Source: Thermoleophilia bacterium (GTDB lineage Bacteria > Actinomycetota > Thermoleophilia > Gaiellales > SKUG01). Taken from it: DNA of 64,000 bases. Under the pieces are notes generated by a model that had not been told where the DNA came from, searched no databases, and saw only the letters and a list, made by a program, of their open reading frames with translations. Below are positions 55,069-63,262 of the stretch, in pieces. The DNA lies in assembly GCA_025964555.1 (NCBI GenBank), contig JAOPYQ010000015.1, forward strand, positions 1 through 64,000, given 5' to 3'. The first letter of the stretch is position 1. Each line of letters opens with the position of its first letter. The position numbers were made by a program, and so were the translations under genes.

Positions 55069-55800
55069 GTGAAAGCACCCGTCCTCTCCGAGCTCGAGAT
55101 GATCCTGCGCCTGGCACTCGCCGGGCTGCTCGGTGCGGTGATCGGTGTCGAGCGCGAGTGGCGCGACCGCACGGCCGGCCTGCGCACGCACATGCTCGTG
55201 TGCCTGGGCTCGGCGGTCTTCACGATCGTCTCCGCCTATGGGTTCAACGAGTGGTACGGCCATGTGGCGGCGTCGCAGCGCAGCACGATCGTGAGTGATC
55301 CGACCCGTATCGCGGCGCAGATCGTCACCGGCATCGGCTTCCTGGGAGCGGGAGCGATCTTCCGCTCCGACGACGGCGTGCGTGGTCTCACGACTGCTGC
55401 GAGCCTGTGGATGATGGCGGGGATCGGCCTCGCGACGGGCGCCGGGTACTACGAGCTCGCGGTTGCCTCGACCGTGCTCATGCTGCTCATCCTCGTCGCG
55501 CTGCGGCAGGTCTCAGGGCGCATCAAGGCGATGAATCGCGGCGACGACGTGCCTCTCGAGGTGATCGTCGCGGGGGCGAACACGATCGGAGCGGTGTTCG
55601 ATGCGATCGCTTCATCGGGGGGAACGGTGTCGAACTTCACGGCGAGCATGCTGCGTCGCGACAAGCCGTCGCGACGGCTGACGTTCGACCTGTCGCTGCC
55701 GGCCGAGCTCGAGGCATCCGACATCATCGGGCGGCTGGCGCTCATCGACGGGGTGGATGCCGTGTCGGCTCGGGACATGCCGGAACCGGGCGGGTTCTGA
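55069..55800 (+). CDS. MgtC/SapB family membrane protein
   Basis: The 243 residues have an N-terminal membrane domain of about four to five segments with the MgtC motifs LLGAVIGVEREWRDRTAGLRTH and TGIGFLGAGAIFR, then GLTTAASLWMMAGIGLATGAGYY. A cytoplasmic ACT-like C-terminal domain follows (about 155-243). MgtC proteins affect virulence, Mg limitation and ATP synthase activity. The substrate is unclear. GTG 55069 is used because the hydrophobic region begins soon after it. Confidence 0.87.
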   Translation: MKAPVLSELEMILRLALAGLLGAVIGVEREWRDRTAGLRTHMLVCLGSAVFTIVSAYGFNEWYGHVAASQRSTIVSDPTRIAAQIVTGIGFLGAGAIFRSDDGVRGLTTAASLWMMAGIGLATGAGYYELAVASTVLMLLILVALRQVSGRIKAMNRGDDVPLEVIVAGANTIGAVFDAIASSGGTVSNFTASMLRRDKPSRRLTFDLSLPAELEASDIIGRLALIDGVDAVSARDMPEPGGF

Positions 55801-55828
55801 CCGGGTAGCCGGCTGCTCGCCCTGGCGG

Positions 55829-56566
55829 CTAGCGTTGCGCGTCGATCTCGCGCGCCTGCTCGTAGAGCTCGTGCACCTTCGCCCACACCACGTCGCGGAC
55901 GTGGTCGACGTTCTCGGACGTTGGCTCCAGGTGCGAGAAGTCCATCGGCTCGCCGTAGACGGTCGTCGCGCGTGGGCGTCGCCAGCGCGATCGTCCGTAC
56001 AGCTCTCGCGACTTGACGCCCCAGGTCGCGCACGGCACGACGGGGACGTGCATCTCGAGCGCCAGGCGCGCAGCGCCGCGCTTGGCGGGTCCCAGCTCGA
56101 GGGCCTTTCGATATCGCGTGCCTTCTGGATAGACGACGACCGGACGACCGGCGCGCAGCAACCGACGCGCGAGCTCCATCGCGAACACGTCGCCCTTGCC
56201 GCGACGAACCGGGAACCCGCCGCCGCCTCGCATCACGGTGCGCACGATCGGATACTCGAACATCGATGCCTTGGCCATGAAGCGAAGCAGCCGATCCTGC
56301 GGGCGCGCATGCAGGAACGGGTCGGTGTAGGACGAGTGGTTCGGCACGAGCAGGTAGGCGCCCTCGGCAGGCAGGCCCTCGACGCCGTGCGCCTGGAGCC
56401 GGTAGACGTGGTCCCACCACCACACGGTGAGCAGCCGGATGAACCGGACCCACGCGCCGTTCTCGAACTCGATCCAGGGATCGTAGTCGGCGTCCACATA
56501 GGTCGCCGGCGGGGTGGATGTGTCGGTCTGCGACATTCCGCGAAGCATCGCATACGGCTGCGACAT
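55829..56566 (-). CDS. 1-acyl-sn-glycerol-3-phosphate acyltransferase (PlsC-type)
   Basis: The 245 residues carry the PlsC motifs NHSSYTDPF (HX4D catalytic pair) and VVVYPEGTRY (glycerol-phosphate binding). FMAKASMFEYPIVRTVMRGGGGFPV lies between them. It should acylate lysophosphatidate in membrane lipid synthesis. A short N-terminal repeat of MSQ at residues 1 and 11 leaves the start slightly open. GGGGGA 7 bases before ATG 56566 supports the longest form. Confidence 0.87.
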   Translation of the reverse strand: MSQPYAMLRGMSQTDTSTPPATYVDADYDPWIEFENGAWVRFIRLLTVWWWDHVYRLQAHGVEGLPAEGAYLLVPNHSSYTDPFLHARPQDRLLRFMAKASMFEYPIVRTVMRGGGGFPVRRGKGDVFAMELARRLLRAGRPVVVYPEGTRYRKALELGPAKRGAARLALEMHVPVVPCATWGVKSRELYGRSRWRRPRATTVYGEPMDFSHLEPTSENVDHVRDVVWAKVHELYEQAREIDAQR

Positions 56567-56591
56567 GGTTCATCCCCCCGGGAAGACAACA

Positions 56592-56622
56592 AGGGCGGCT
56601 CGCTGGGAAAGCGAGCCGCCCT
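56592..56622 (-). terminator. Strong rho-independent terminator
   Basis: On the minus strand AGGGCGGCTCGC pairs perfectly with GCGAGCCGCCCT across a 7-base loop, followed by TTGTTGTCTT. It ends the minus-strand unit that begins near 57104 and insulates the acyltransferase gene. Confidence 0.85.
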
Positions 56623-56654
56623 CGGTGAACCACGCAGGTGTCCCGGTTCGGTGT

Positions 56655-56836
56655 GGGAGGTGGCGCGCGCACGGGGTATGAGGTGCGTCGCGCTGTGGGA
56701 GGTTGGAGCCCGCGTCGCGATGCCTGGGAGGGGAGATGGCATCGCGGCGGTATGTGGGACGGATCGGGCTCCAGGGGGGAGGTCGATCCGGGATCGGTGC
56801 GTGTCAGCCGTGTGGGGAGGTCGCGTACTGGGAGGT
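56655..56836 (-). repeat. Five ACCTCCC motifs (GGGAGGT on plus)
   Basis: GGGAGGT occurs exactly at 56655, 56697, 56777, 56815 and 56830, plus a variant GGGAGGGG at 56726. Read on the minus strand these are ACCTCCC, complementary to Shine-Dalgarno-like sequence. Their density, six in 182 bases, is far above what the surroundings show. Confidence 0.6.
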
Positions 56837-56933
56837 GCCGCGTGTCCTCGGCCCGAGGCCTTGTAGGTGGAATATTTCCAGATTGGGTGCCCGTAACGCA
56901 AGATTTTGTACGGACGTTGGCCGCTTCTGCCGA

Positions 56934-57065
56934 TCAGAGGCGGCGAATGCCGCGAAAGCGGCGCCCTGCGATCCAGGTCCATCGGACGGTGCTACCGGTA
57001 GCGGTGGGCACGACATCCTCAAGTCGGTCGCAGTGGAAAGCGACGTGGTGCGGTGACAAGAACAT
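56934..57065 (-). CDS. Small ORF, 43 residues, unknown
   Basis: ATG 57065 is preceded by AAGGAG at 7-base spacing and lies about 39 bases after the predicted start site of a good promoter. The product is basic at its C-terminus (GRRFRGIRRL) with a His-rich start (SPHHVAFHCDR). It has no signal peptide or recognised domain. It may be a real small protein or a leader peptide whose translation affects the downstream C-rich RNA. Confidence 0.5.
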   Translation of the reverse strand: MFLSPHHVAFHCDRLEDVVPTATGSTVRWTWIAGRRFRGIRRL

Positions 57066-57110
57066 GGTGTCGCTCCTTCCTGACTTCATGAGTTCCTTCG
57101 TTGCAGGAGA

Positions 57111-57139
57111 ACTGTACCTGAATGATCTTCGGTTTTCAA
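57111..57139 (-). promoter_or_regulatory. Promoter TTGAAA-N17-TACAGT
   Basis: On the minus strand TTGAAA (57134-57139) and TACAGT (57111-57116) are separated by exactly 17 bases, the best -35/-10 pair seen in the window. It drives the small-ORF/C-rich RNA unit. Confidence 0.7.
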
Positions 57140-57451
57140 TGCGTAACACCGAAAATATATCGGCGTTGGCCGGCCTTGGCCCAACGTGATGTGCCTGTAG
57201 TCGCGTGCCGCACGTCCCATGGTGGAGCACGTTCCACCGCTCAGCGTCGAATTCTCCACCGTGGAGGCAGGTGCGACGTGGGCACCTTCGCGGCCGGACC
57301 CGGCCACGCGGCCGGGCGAGCGGTCCATCTCCTGCGCCCTCCCCCGCGACGCGCGCATGCGTAGGTAGACTTTCCGTCCTCGACGCTCAGCGTCGGGACG
57401 CGGCTCCAGGGACGGAGCAACGCGACAGCAGCTCGGCCACGGAGGGCCCGA
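57140..57451. other. Intergenic region upstream of alpha-amylase
   Basis: No gene is supported. It includes an AT-rich patch (around 57150-57162), the dyad GGTGGA-N6-TCCACC (57221-57238) and the palindrome CTCCAC-C-GTGGAG (57254-57266). The last two lie about 190-230 bases before the amylase start and could be sugar-regulator operators. Confidence 0.4.
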
Positions 57452-59149
57452 ATGACGATCGTCGGCAGCATCAACTCGAGCAGGGCGACTGCGCCCACCC
57501 CGGCGTCGACCGTGCCCACGACCGCTCCCGCGCCACGACCGCGCGACGCGGCGATGCCCGTGACCCGCTCCACGAGCCCGGCTCGCTTGGCAGCGGCGAC
57601 CCAGGCCGTGGAAGGCGCAGCCGGCGGACTCAAGATCCCCGACTGGGTCAAGGACGCGGTCTTCTACCAGGTGTTCCCGGACCGCTTCGCCAACGGCGAC
57701 GTCGGCAACGACCCGCGCGGCACCGAGCCGTGGGGATCGGATCCCAAGATCGAGAACATGATGGGCGGCGACCTGCAGGGCGTCGCGCAGCGCATGGGCT
57801 ACCTCACGCAGCTCGGCGTCAATGCGCTGTACTTCAACCCGATCTTCGAGGCGCCCTCGAACCACAAGTACAACACTGCCGACTACGACCACGTCGATGC
57901 CGACTTCGGCGGCGACGCGGCGTTCAACGAGATGGTCGACGTGGCGCACCTCAACGGCGTCAAGGTCATGCTCGATGGCGTGTTCAACCACGTGTCGCAC
58001 CAGCACAAGTGGTTCAAGGACGTGCGCGAGAAGGGCCCCAAGAGCGAGTACTTCGATCGGTTCTCGGTCAACAACTGGCCGATCAAGTACACACGCGACA
58101 AGGACGGCGTGCTGCGCTCCGACGACTACACGTCGTGGTGGAACTACGCCACGCTGCCGCAGCTCAAGACCGACAACCCGAAGGTTCGCGACTACTTCCT
58201 GACCGGCAAGGACTCCGTCGTCAAGAAGTGGATCCGCGACGGCAAGATCGACGGTTGGCGCATGGACGTCGCCGACGACCCGAACTTCTCGGCCGACTAC
58301 TGGAGGACGGCGCGCAAGGAGATCAAGTCCGTCAATCCTGACGCGTACCTGGTCGCCGAGAACTGGAAGGACGCCTCGGCACAGCTGCAGGGCGACCAGT
58401 TCGACGGCGCCATGAACTACCAGCACTTCACGTTCCCGGCGGTCGACTTCTTCGCCAAGAAGACCGCCAAGGTGGACGACTTCGTGGCGCGCCTGAAGAA
58501 CGGCTACTCGCGCGAGGCCCAGCACGGGATGTTCAACATCCTCGACTCGCACGACACCGAGCGCTTCATCACGCAGGCCGGCGGCGACTGGTACCGCCAG
58601 CGACCCGCGGCGATCTTCCAGATGACCTACATCGGCGCGCCCGTCGTGTACTACGGCGACGAGATCGCCATGGAAGGCGGCAAGGACCCCGACTCGCGGC
58701 GCTCGATGGAGTGGCAGAACGTCCCCGGCAATAAGTCCAAGGACGACACGCACATCCACGCCCGCTCCGTCGAGCCGACGAGGCCGGGAACCGACGCGTC
58801 GCGCAAGGCGCGCGCGGAGCAGATGTTCGGGCTCTACCAGAAGCTCATCTCGACCCGGAAGGCCGAACCCGCGCTGCGACGTGGCGACTTCCAGGTGCTC
58901 GCCACGCACAACGACGATGCGACGCTCGTGTACCGCCGCAAGGCCGAGGGCATCGAGCGTGACGCGATCGTCGCGATCAACAACAACGTCGTCGGCAAGG
59001 ACATCCGCGTGCCGCTCGCGAACGTCGCGGCCGACGGGACCCGCTTCACGGATGCGCTGAGCGGCACGGTCTTCGAGGTGCGCGGCGGCGAGATCGTGCT
59101 CAAGGGCGTCGAGGGCAACTTCGGCGCCGTGCTGCTGCGCGACGCGTGA
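57452..59149 (+). CDS. Alpha-amylase family glycosidase (GH13), cyclomaltodextrinase/neopullulanase-like
   Basis: The 565 residues have a 60-residue Thr/Pro/Ala-rich leader without signal peptide, then a GH13 barrel. Catalytic residues are Asp272 (GWRMDVADD), Glu303 (VAENW) and Asp368 with His367 (DSHDTER). DGVFNHVS is conserved region I. The C-terminal beta domain ends at about 565. The lack of an export signal points to intracellular maltodextrin breakdown. It is the first gene of an operon with malQ. Confidence 0.9.
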   Translation: MTIVGSINSSRATAPTPASTVPTTAPAPRPRDAAMPVTRSTSPARLAAATQAVEGAAGGLKIPDWVKDAVFYQVFPDRFANGDVGNDPRGTEPWGSDPKIENMMGGDLQGVAQRMGYLTQLGVNALYFNPIFEAPSNHKYNTADYDHVDADFGGDAAFNEMVDVAHLNGVKVMLDGVFNHVSHQHKWFKDVREKGPKSEYFDRFSVNNWPIKYTRDKDGVLRSDDYTSWWNYATLPQLKTDNPKVRDYFLTGKDSVVKKWIRDGKIDGWRMDVADDPNFSADYWRTARKEIKSVNPDAYLVAENWKDASAQLQGDQFDGAMNYQHFTFPAVDFFAKKTAKVDDFVARLKNGYSREAQHGMFNILDSHDTERFITQAGGDWYRQRPAAIFQMTYIGAPVVYYGDEIAMEGGKDPDSRRSMEWQNVPGNKSKDDTHIHARSVEPTRPGTDASRKARAEQMFGLYQKLISTRKAEPALRRGDFQVLATHNDDATLVYRRKAEGIERDAIVAINNNVVGKDIRVPLANVAADGTRFTDALSGTVFEVRGGEIVLKGVEGNFGAVLLRDA

Positions 59150-60858
59150 TGACCGGGCCGGGAAGTGACACGGTGACCTCCTCGCCGCTCGCGACGAGCT
59201 CGCCGCTCGTGCACGGGGCCGCCGCGAAGCGCGCGAGCGCTCCCGCCCCCAGCTCGCCGCAGACCGAGGCCCCGGCTGGTTGGCGACGCTCCGGGATCCT
59301 GCTGCACGTGACGAGCCTCCCCGGCCCCGACGGCATCGGCGACCTGGGTGGACCGTCACGCTCATTCGTCGAATGGCTCGCGCGCGCTGGCCAGCGCATC
59401 TGGCAGACGCTGCCGCTGCATCCGCCGTCGAACGCCGCGATGAGTCCCTACGACGCTGCGAGTGCCTTCGCGGGGAACCCGCTGCTCATCAACCTGGACG
59501 ACCTCGCGGCCCTGGGCCTGCTGCCGGACACGCTGCCCGCCATCCGCGCATCGGTCCGCGCAGATCGCGCACCGGGCAGCGTCGAGGCGACGATGATTGC
59601 GGGCCGCGCCGGTGGCATCGACCCCATCGCGCGCGTCGCTCGCTGGAAGCTGCCGCTCGTGCGCCAGGCGGCGCGTCAGCTGCTGTCGCTGCCGCCGGGC
59701 CACGAACTCATGCGCGCGTTCTTGAGCTACTGCGAACGCGAGGCGTGGTGGCTTGCCGACCATGTCGCGTTCACCGCACTGCGCGAGCAGTACCCCGGGG
59801 TGCCCCGCTCGGAGTGGCCCGTGGGTGATCGCGTGCGCAAGCTCGGCGCCCACCGCGCACGGTCGCTCGACATCGGCGCGACGCACCAGCACCCCGAAGC
59901 CGCGGTGCAGTTCCTGTTCGACCAGCAGCTGCGGCGCCTGCACGCGCACGCGGCTCGCCACGACGTGTGGATCATGGGCGACGCGCCGATCTACGTCGGC
60001 GATGACAGCGCCGACGTGTGGGCGCACTCGGAGCTGTTCCTGCTCGACTCCGAGCACCAGCCGAAGGTCCGCACGGGCGCACCGCCGGACATGATGGATC
60101 CCGCCGGCCAGATCTGGCCGATGCCCGCCTACGACTGGGCAGCGAATGCCGCCAGCGGCTACGAGTGGTGGATCAGGAGGCTGCGTCGCGAGTTCGAGTG
60201 CGCCGACGTGGTGCGCATCGACCACTTCCGCGCGTTCGCCGACTGGTGGAGCGTTCCGCCGCGTGCGGCATTCAGCGAGCAGGGACGCTGGGAGCCCGGC
60301 CCGGGCGCGGCGTTCTTCGCTGCCGTACGTGCCGAACTCGGCGACCTGGAGCTCGTCGTCGAGGACCTCGGCGCCGACACCGCCCCGCTTCAGCAGCTCC
60401 GCGCCGAGACCGGCCTGCCGCAGATGCGCGTGCTCGTCGAGGGCCTCAACGAAGGCGGCGCGAGCGCGCACCTGCCGACCGCGTGGACCGGCAACGAAGC
60501 CGCCTACACGGCGACACACGACTACGACACCGTTCGCGGATGGACCGACGAGGCGCTGCGAGCGGCCGCCGCCGATCCGAGTGACCGGCGCCTGGCGTTC
60601 GCGCTGCGTTTCACCGGGGCGACGGATCCGAGCGAGCTGCCGCGTGCGGCGATCGACACGGTGCTGCGTTCCAACGCGCGCTACGCGATCGCGCCGCTGC
60701 AGGACTGGCTCGGCGTCGGCAGCGAATCGCGCATGAACGTGCCCGGCACGCCCGACGGGAACTGGCGGTGGCTCGCGCCCGCGATCGCGTTCGACGACGA
60801 CCTCGCCACCGAGCTCGCGACGAGCGCCGCACGATCCGGCCGGACCGGGAGCGCATGA
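59149..60858 (+). CDS. malQ: 4-alpha-glucanotransferase (amylomaltase, GH77)
   Basis: The 569 residues match GH77: SGILLHVTSLPGPDGIGDLG at the N-terminus, MSPYDAASAFAGNPLLINL, MGDAPIYVGDDSADVWAH, VRIDHFRAFADWW (catalytic Asp), VVEDLGADT (acid/base Glu) and THDYDTVRGW. It moves glucan segments between maltodextrins. The ATG overlaps the amylase stop as TGATG. An Ala/Ser/Pro-rich leader of about 45 residues precedes the core. Confidence 0.93.
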   Translation: MTGPGSDTVTSSPLATSSPLVHGAAAKRASAPAPSSPQTEAPAGWRRSGILLHVTSLPGPDGIGDLGGPSRSFVEWLARAGQRIWQTLPLHPPSNAAMSPYDAASAFAGNPLLINLDDLAALGLLPDTLPAIRASVRADRAPGSVEATMIAGRAGGIDPIARVARWKLPLVRQAARQLLSLPPGHELMRAFLSYCEREAWWLADHVAFTALREQYPGVPRSEWPVGDRVRKLGAHRARSLDIGATHQHPEAAVQFLFDQQLRRLHAHAARHDVWIMGDAPIYVGDDSADVWAHSELFLLDSEHQPKVRTGAPPDMMDPAGQIWPMPAYDWAANAASGYEWWIRRLRREFECADVVRIDHFRAFADWWSVPPRAAFSEQGRWEPGPGAAFFAAVRAELGDLELVVEDLGADTAPLQQLRAETGLPQMRVLVEGLNEGGASAHLPTAWTGNEAAYTATHDYDTVRGWTDEALRAAAADPSDRRLAFALRFTGATDPSELPRAAIDTVLRSNARYAIAPLQDWLGVGSESRMNVPGTPDGNWRWLAPAIAFDDDLATELATSAARSGRTGSA

Positions 60859-61226
60859 CGATGCTCGAGCGGTCTGCACCGTTCATCGCGCTCGGCTGTG
60901 GCGTGTTCGCGATCGCGATCATCGCCGCCTTCGGATGGCAGGCATGGCAGCGCTGGAAGCGCGTGAGCGCGACCCAGGACGCGGCTGTCGCGCTCGTCGA
61001 CGTGCACCGAGCACGCCTGGACGCCGCGATCGACCTGGCGAACGAGCGGGTGGGCGCCAATGCCGACGGCGGCGAGGCGCTCGCTGCATCACTCGCCGAG
61101 CTGCGCGCAGACGCCAGGCACCTGCAGTGGATGCTCGAGCGCGTGCCTGCCGAGCGCGAGCGACTGACACGCGAGCTGCTCGACCTCGTGCTTCCCACGC
61201 CCGCAGGAGGTCGCGAAGATGCGTGA
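60855..61226 (+). CDS. Membrane-anchored helical protein, 123 residues
   Basis: Residues 9-28 form one membrane segment (FIALGCGVFAIAIIAAFGW). The rest is Ala/Glu/Arg-rich and probably coiled coil. It overlaps malQ by ATGA and ppx by 8 bases, so its expression is coupled to both. A structural or assembly role is possible. Not recognised. Confidence 0.7.
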   Translation: MTMLERSAPFIALGCGVFAIAIIAAFGWQAWQRWKRVSATQDAAVALVDVHRARLDAAIDLANERVGANADGGEALAASLAELRADARHLQWMLERVPAERERLTRELLDLVLPTPAGGREDA

Positions 61227-62241
61227 GCGCGTCCGCATCGCTGCAGTCGACATGGGCTCCAACACCACGCGGCTCATCGTCGCCGACGTCGCGCGCGACG
61301 CTGCAGGTGCACTGACGCACGAGGTGCTCGAGCGCCGCACCACGATCACGCGGTTGGCAGAAGGCGTCGACGCGCGTGGCATCCTCCTGCCCCTGCCGAT
61401 CACGCGAGTGCGCAACGCGCTCGTCGAGTATCGGGCCGCCGCGCGCGAGCACGGCGCGGTGTTCGTGCTGGCGACGGCGACGAGCGCGGTGCGCGACGCC
61501 GACAACGGCGAGGCGTTCCTGGGCGAGGTCGAGCACGGCTTCGGATTTCGCGCGACGCTGCTCGACGGCACGCAGGAAGCGGAAGCGACCTGGGCCGGCG
61601 TGACGAGCGACCCGGCGATGGCTGCGCGCGCTGCGACGGGTCGGGGCCTGCTCGTCGACATCGGTGGAGGCAGCACCGAGATCCTGCTCACTGACAACGG
61701 CACGATCGTGGATCGTCACTCGTTCCAGCTCGGCGGCGTTCGCATGACCGAGCGTTTCCTGGCCGAGGCTGGCGATGACGCCTTCCTGCCCGATCACGCC
61801 GAGGCGATCGCGCGCACCCGAGCGTGCGTGCGCGAACAGTTCGCGGCACGCTTCCCGGAACCGGGGCCGGTCGACCTGCAGCTCGCGGTGGCCGGCACCG
61901 CGACGACCGTGAGCGCGATCCTGCTCGATCGACCTGCCTACGATGCCGAGCTCGTGCACGGATTCCGATTCGATGGGGACGACCTCGCGGGCGTGATCGA
62001 CCGCCTCGCACGGCTGCCGCTCCAGCAGCGTCGCGAGGTGAACGGACTCGAGCCGGCGCGTGCACCGGTGATCGTCGGCGGGCTGCTCGTGCTCGCCGAG
62101 GTGCTCGACCACTTCGGCCTGTCGCACGTCGAGACCAGCGAGCGCGACATCCTCGATGGCATCGCACTCATGGCAGGGCGCATCGCGCTCGAGGAGGGCA
62201 TCACGGAACTGCCCGAGCCACACGGGCGTACGGTCTGCTGA
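61219..62241 (+). CDS. ppx: Exopolyphosphatase / guanosine pentaphosphate phosphatase (Ppx/GppA)
   Basis: The 340 residues form the ASKHA-fold phosphatase: AAVDMGSNTTRLIVADV (phosphate 1), VFVLATATSAVRDADNGEAFL, LLVDIGGGSTEILL (phosphate 2) and VAGTATTVSAILL. It breaks down inorganic polyphosphate or pppGpp. The length matches the short actinobacterial Ppx form rather than the 500-residue enzyme. A good AGGAGG precedes ATG 61219. It is last in the amylase-malQ operon. Confidence 0.9.
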   Translation: MRERVRIAAVDMGSNTTRLIVADVARDAAGALTHEVLERRTTITRLAEGVDARGILLPLPITRVRNALVEYRAAAREHGAVFVLATATSAVRDADNGEAFLGEVEHGFGFRATLLDGTQEAEATWAGVTSDPAMAARAATGRGLLVDIGGGSTEILLTDNGTIVDRHSFQLGGVRMTERFLAEAGDDAFLPDHAEAIARTRACVREQFAARFPEPGPVDLQLAVAGTATTVSAILLDRPAYDAELVHGFRFDGDDLAGVIDRLARLPLQQRREVNGLEPARAPVIVGGLLVLAEVLDHFGLSHVETSERDILDGIALMAGRIALEEGITELPEPHGRTVC

Positions 62242-62245
62242 GTCG

Positions 62246-62276
62246 GCGAATGCGGCCGAGGACTGGCCTGATTCGC
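62246..62276 (+). terminator. Hairpin terminator after ppx
   Basis: GCGAAT pairs with ATTCGC and an inner GGCC with GGCC, separated by a small internal mismatch and a 7-base loop. AATTTC follows. It lies 5 bases after the ppx stop. Confidence 0.55.
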
Positions 62277-62333
62277 AATTTCATGGTTCCGTGGTTGCAG
62301 GACGAGTCACGAAACGACGAAAAGGACCTCCCC

Positions 62334-62891
62334 ATGTGCGGATCCATCCCGCCTGCCCCGCTCACGGCTGCACTGCCTGGAAGCACGGCCGGCGCCAACG
62401 GCGGTGGCGCGACGACGACCACCCCTGCTCCGACCACCACTCCGCCCGCTGGCACGACCCTGCCTGTGACCACGGCGGCGGCGACGACAACGGCAGCTGC
62501 TGCCGCGACGACCACTGCAGGCGGTCCTGCCACCAAGGCCGGCGGGCCCGAGGCCAAGGGAGGCGGCGCCACCGAAGGTGTCGCGAACCTAAACCAGGCA
62601 CAGCTGCAGGCGACGATCACCTCGCTCGTGCAGGCGCTCACCGCGCTCACCGAGCTGCTCAAGAACATGCCTGCAACGGCCGTGAACGGTGCCAATGGCG
62701 GCGGACCGACCCAGGCTCCGACGCAGGCGCCAACGCAGGCACCTCCCACGAAGACTCCGGCCCAGGGTGGCGGCGCCGCTCCGGGCAAGGGCTGCGACAC
62801 GCCGCCCCCGGCGCCACTGTCCGCAGGCGGGGCGACGACCACTGCTCCGGCCGAGGCGCACGCGCATGCACCCGGGACGCCCGCGCACTGA
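62334..62891 (+). CDS. Thr/Ala/Pro-rich low-complexity protein, 185 residues
   Basis: ATG 62334 has AAAGGA 8 bases upstream. The start is MCGSIPPAP, without a classical signal peptide. About residues 25-80 are Thr/Ala/Gly/Pro-rich. One amphipathic helix (LNQAQLQATITSLVQALTALTELLKNM) follows, and then a Pro/Thr/Gln-rich repeat (TQAP repeated) with a second Cys near the C-terminus. The composition recalls mucin-like surface linkers, but no anchor is visible. Function unknown. Confidence 0.65.
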   Translation: MCGSIPPAPLTAALPGSTAGANGGGATTTTPAPTTTPPAGTTLPVTTAAATTTAAAAATTTAGGPATKAGGPEAKGGGATEGVANLNQAQLQATITSLVQALTALTELLKNMPATAVNGANGGGPTQAPTQAPTQAPPTKTPAQGGGAAPGKGCDTPPPAPLSAGGATTTAPAEAHAHAPGTPAH

Positions 62892-63179
62892 TCCACACCA
62901 CATCGAGTCGAGGATTCGGCCCGGTCGGCGCGACACACCAGCAGGTGCGTCGTGGCCGCCCGGGCCGTTTTCATGGCGCCAGGAGCCGGATAACACCTCC
63001 CGCACATGGCCCTTGCCGGATACCGGAAACCATGGTTCAGTAGAGGTGTGGGATGACCTCCCACCGGGACACATAGACGGGGACGATCCACTGGCGAGGA
63101 CGAACATCCCGGTGTCCAGTTCGGTTTTCGCGGTTCGGCGACTGCGACTTCCGTTAGCAACACCCTTCCAAAGCAACTC
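62892..63179. other. Intergenic region without gene
   Basis: No gene is supported. It includes the 10-base palindrome AACCATGGTT (63028-63037) and a short hairpin GTGGGA-N5-TCCCAC (63048-63064). Together with the terminators downstream it forms a 371-base gap. Confidence 0.4.
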
Positions 63180-63248
63180 GTTGAGAGGTCCGATCGGCGT
63201 CGGACCTCTCAACATCTTCCGGGGCCTCCGCGACAGCGGGGGCCCCGG
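63180..63248 (-). terminator. Two strong hairpins downstream of the HD nuclease gene
   Basis: GTTGAGAGGTCCGA (63180-63193) pairs perfectly with TCGGACCTCTCAAC (63200-63213), a 14-base-pair stem with a 6-base loop. CCGGGGCC (63219-63226) pairs with GGCCCCGG (63241-63248). They lie 15-85 bases past the stop of the minus-strand gene and could terminate from either side. Confidence 0.75.
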
Positions 63249-63262
63249 TTGCGTTGGGTGAC

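Larger units (their letters stand above)
56590..57104 (-). ncRNA. Candidate C-rich structured transcript with 43-codon ORF
   Basis: A promoter at 57111-57139 and a strong terminator at 56592-56622 bound a predicted minus-strand RNA of about 515 bases. Its 5' part holds a short ORF. The 3' part (about 56623-56931) is non-coding in appearance and rich in ACCTCCC motifs and stem-loops with C-rich loops. Examples are the 9-pair stem CGCGATGCC at 56716-56746 with a 13-base loop CTCCCCTCCC-containing, and the 7-pair stem CGGATCG at 56760-56790 whose loop holds six consecutive C. Actinobacterial 6C RNAs use C-rich loops to bind ribosome-binding sites. This one is longer and is not recognised. Confidence 0.5.

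Noticed and set aside
56655-56836. G-quadruplex on the plus strand made by GGGAGGT repeats
   Set aside because: The runs are too far apart (15-51 bases) for a single compact quadruplex. A minus-strand RNA explains promoter and terminator better, though a DNA effect is not excluded.
56638-57189. Plus-strand 183-residue frame through the C-rich region
   Set aside because: Gly/Arg/Trp-rich product without ribosome-binding site or motif. The promoter, terminator and hairpins belong to the minus strand.
62156-63043. Plus-strand reading frame across the end of ppx and the Thr/Ala/Pro-rich gene
   Set aside because: Low-complexity shadow. The other frame has the ribosome-binding site and ATG at 62334.
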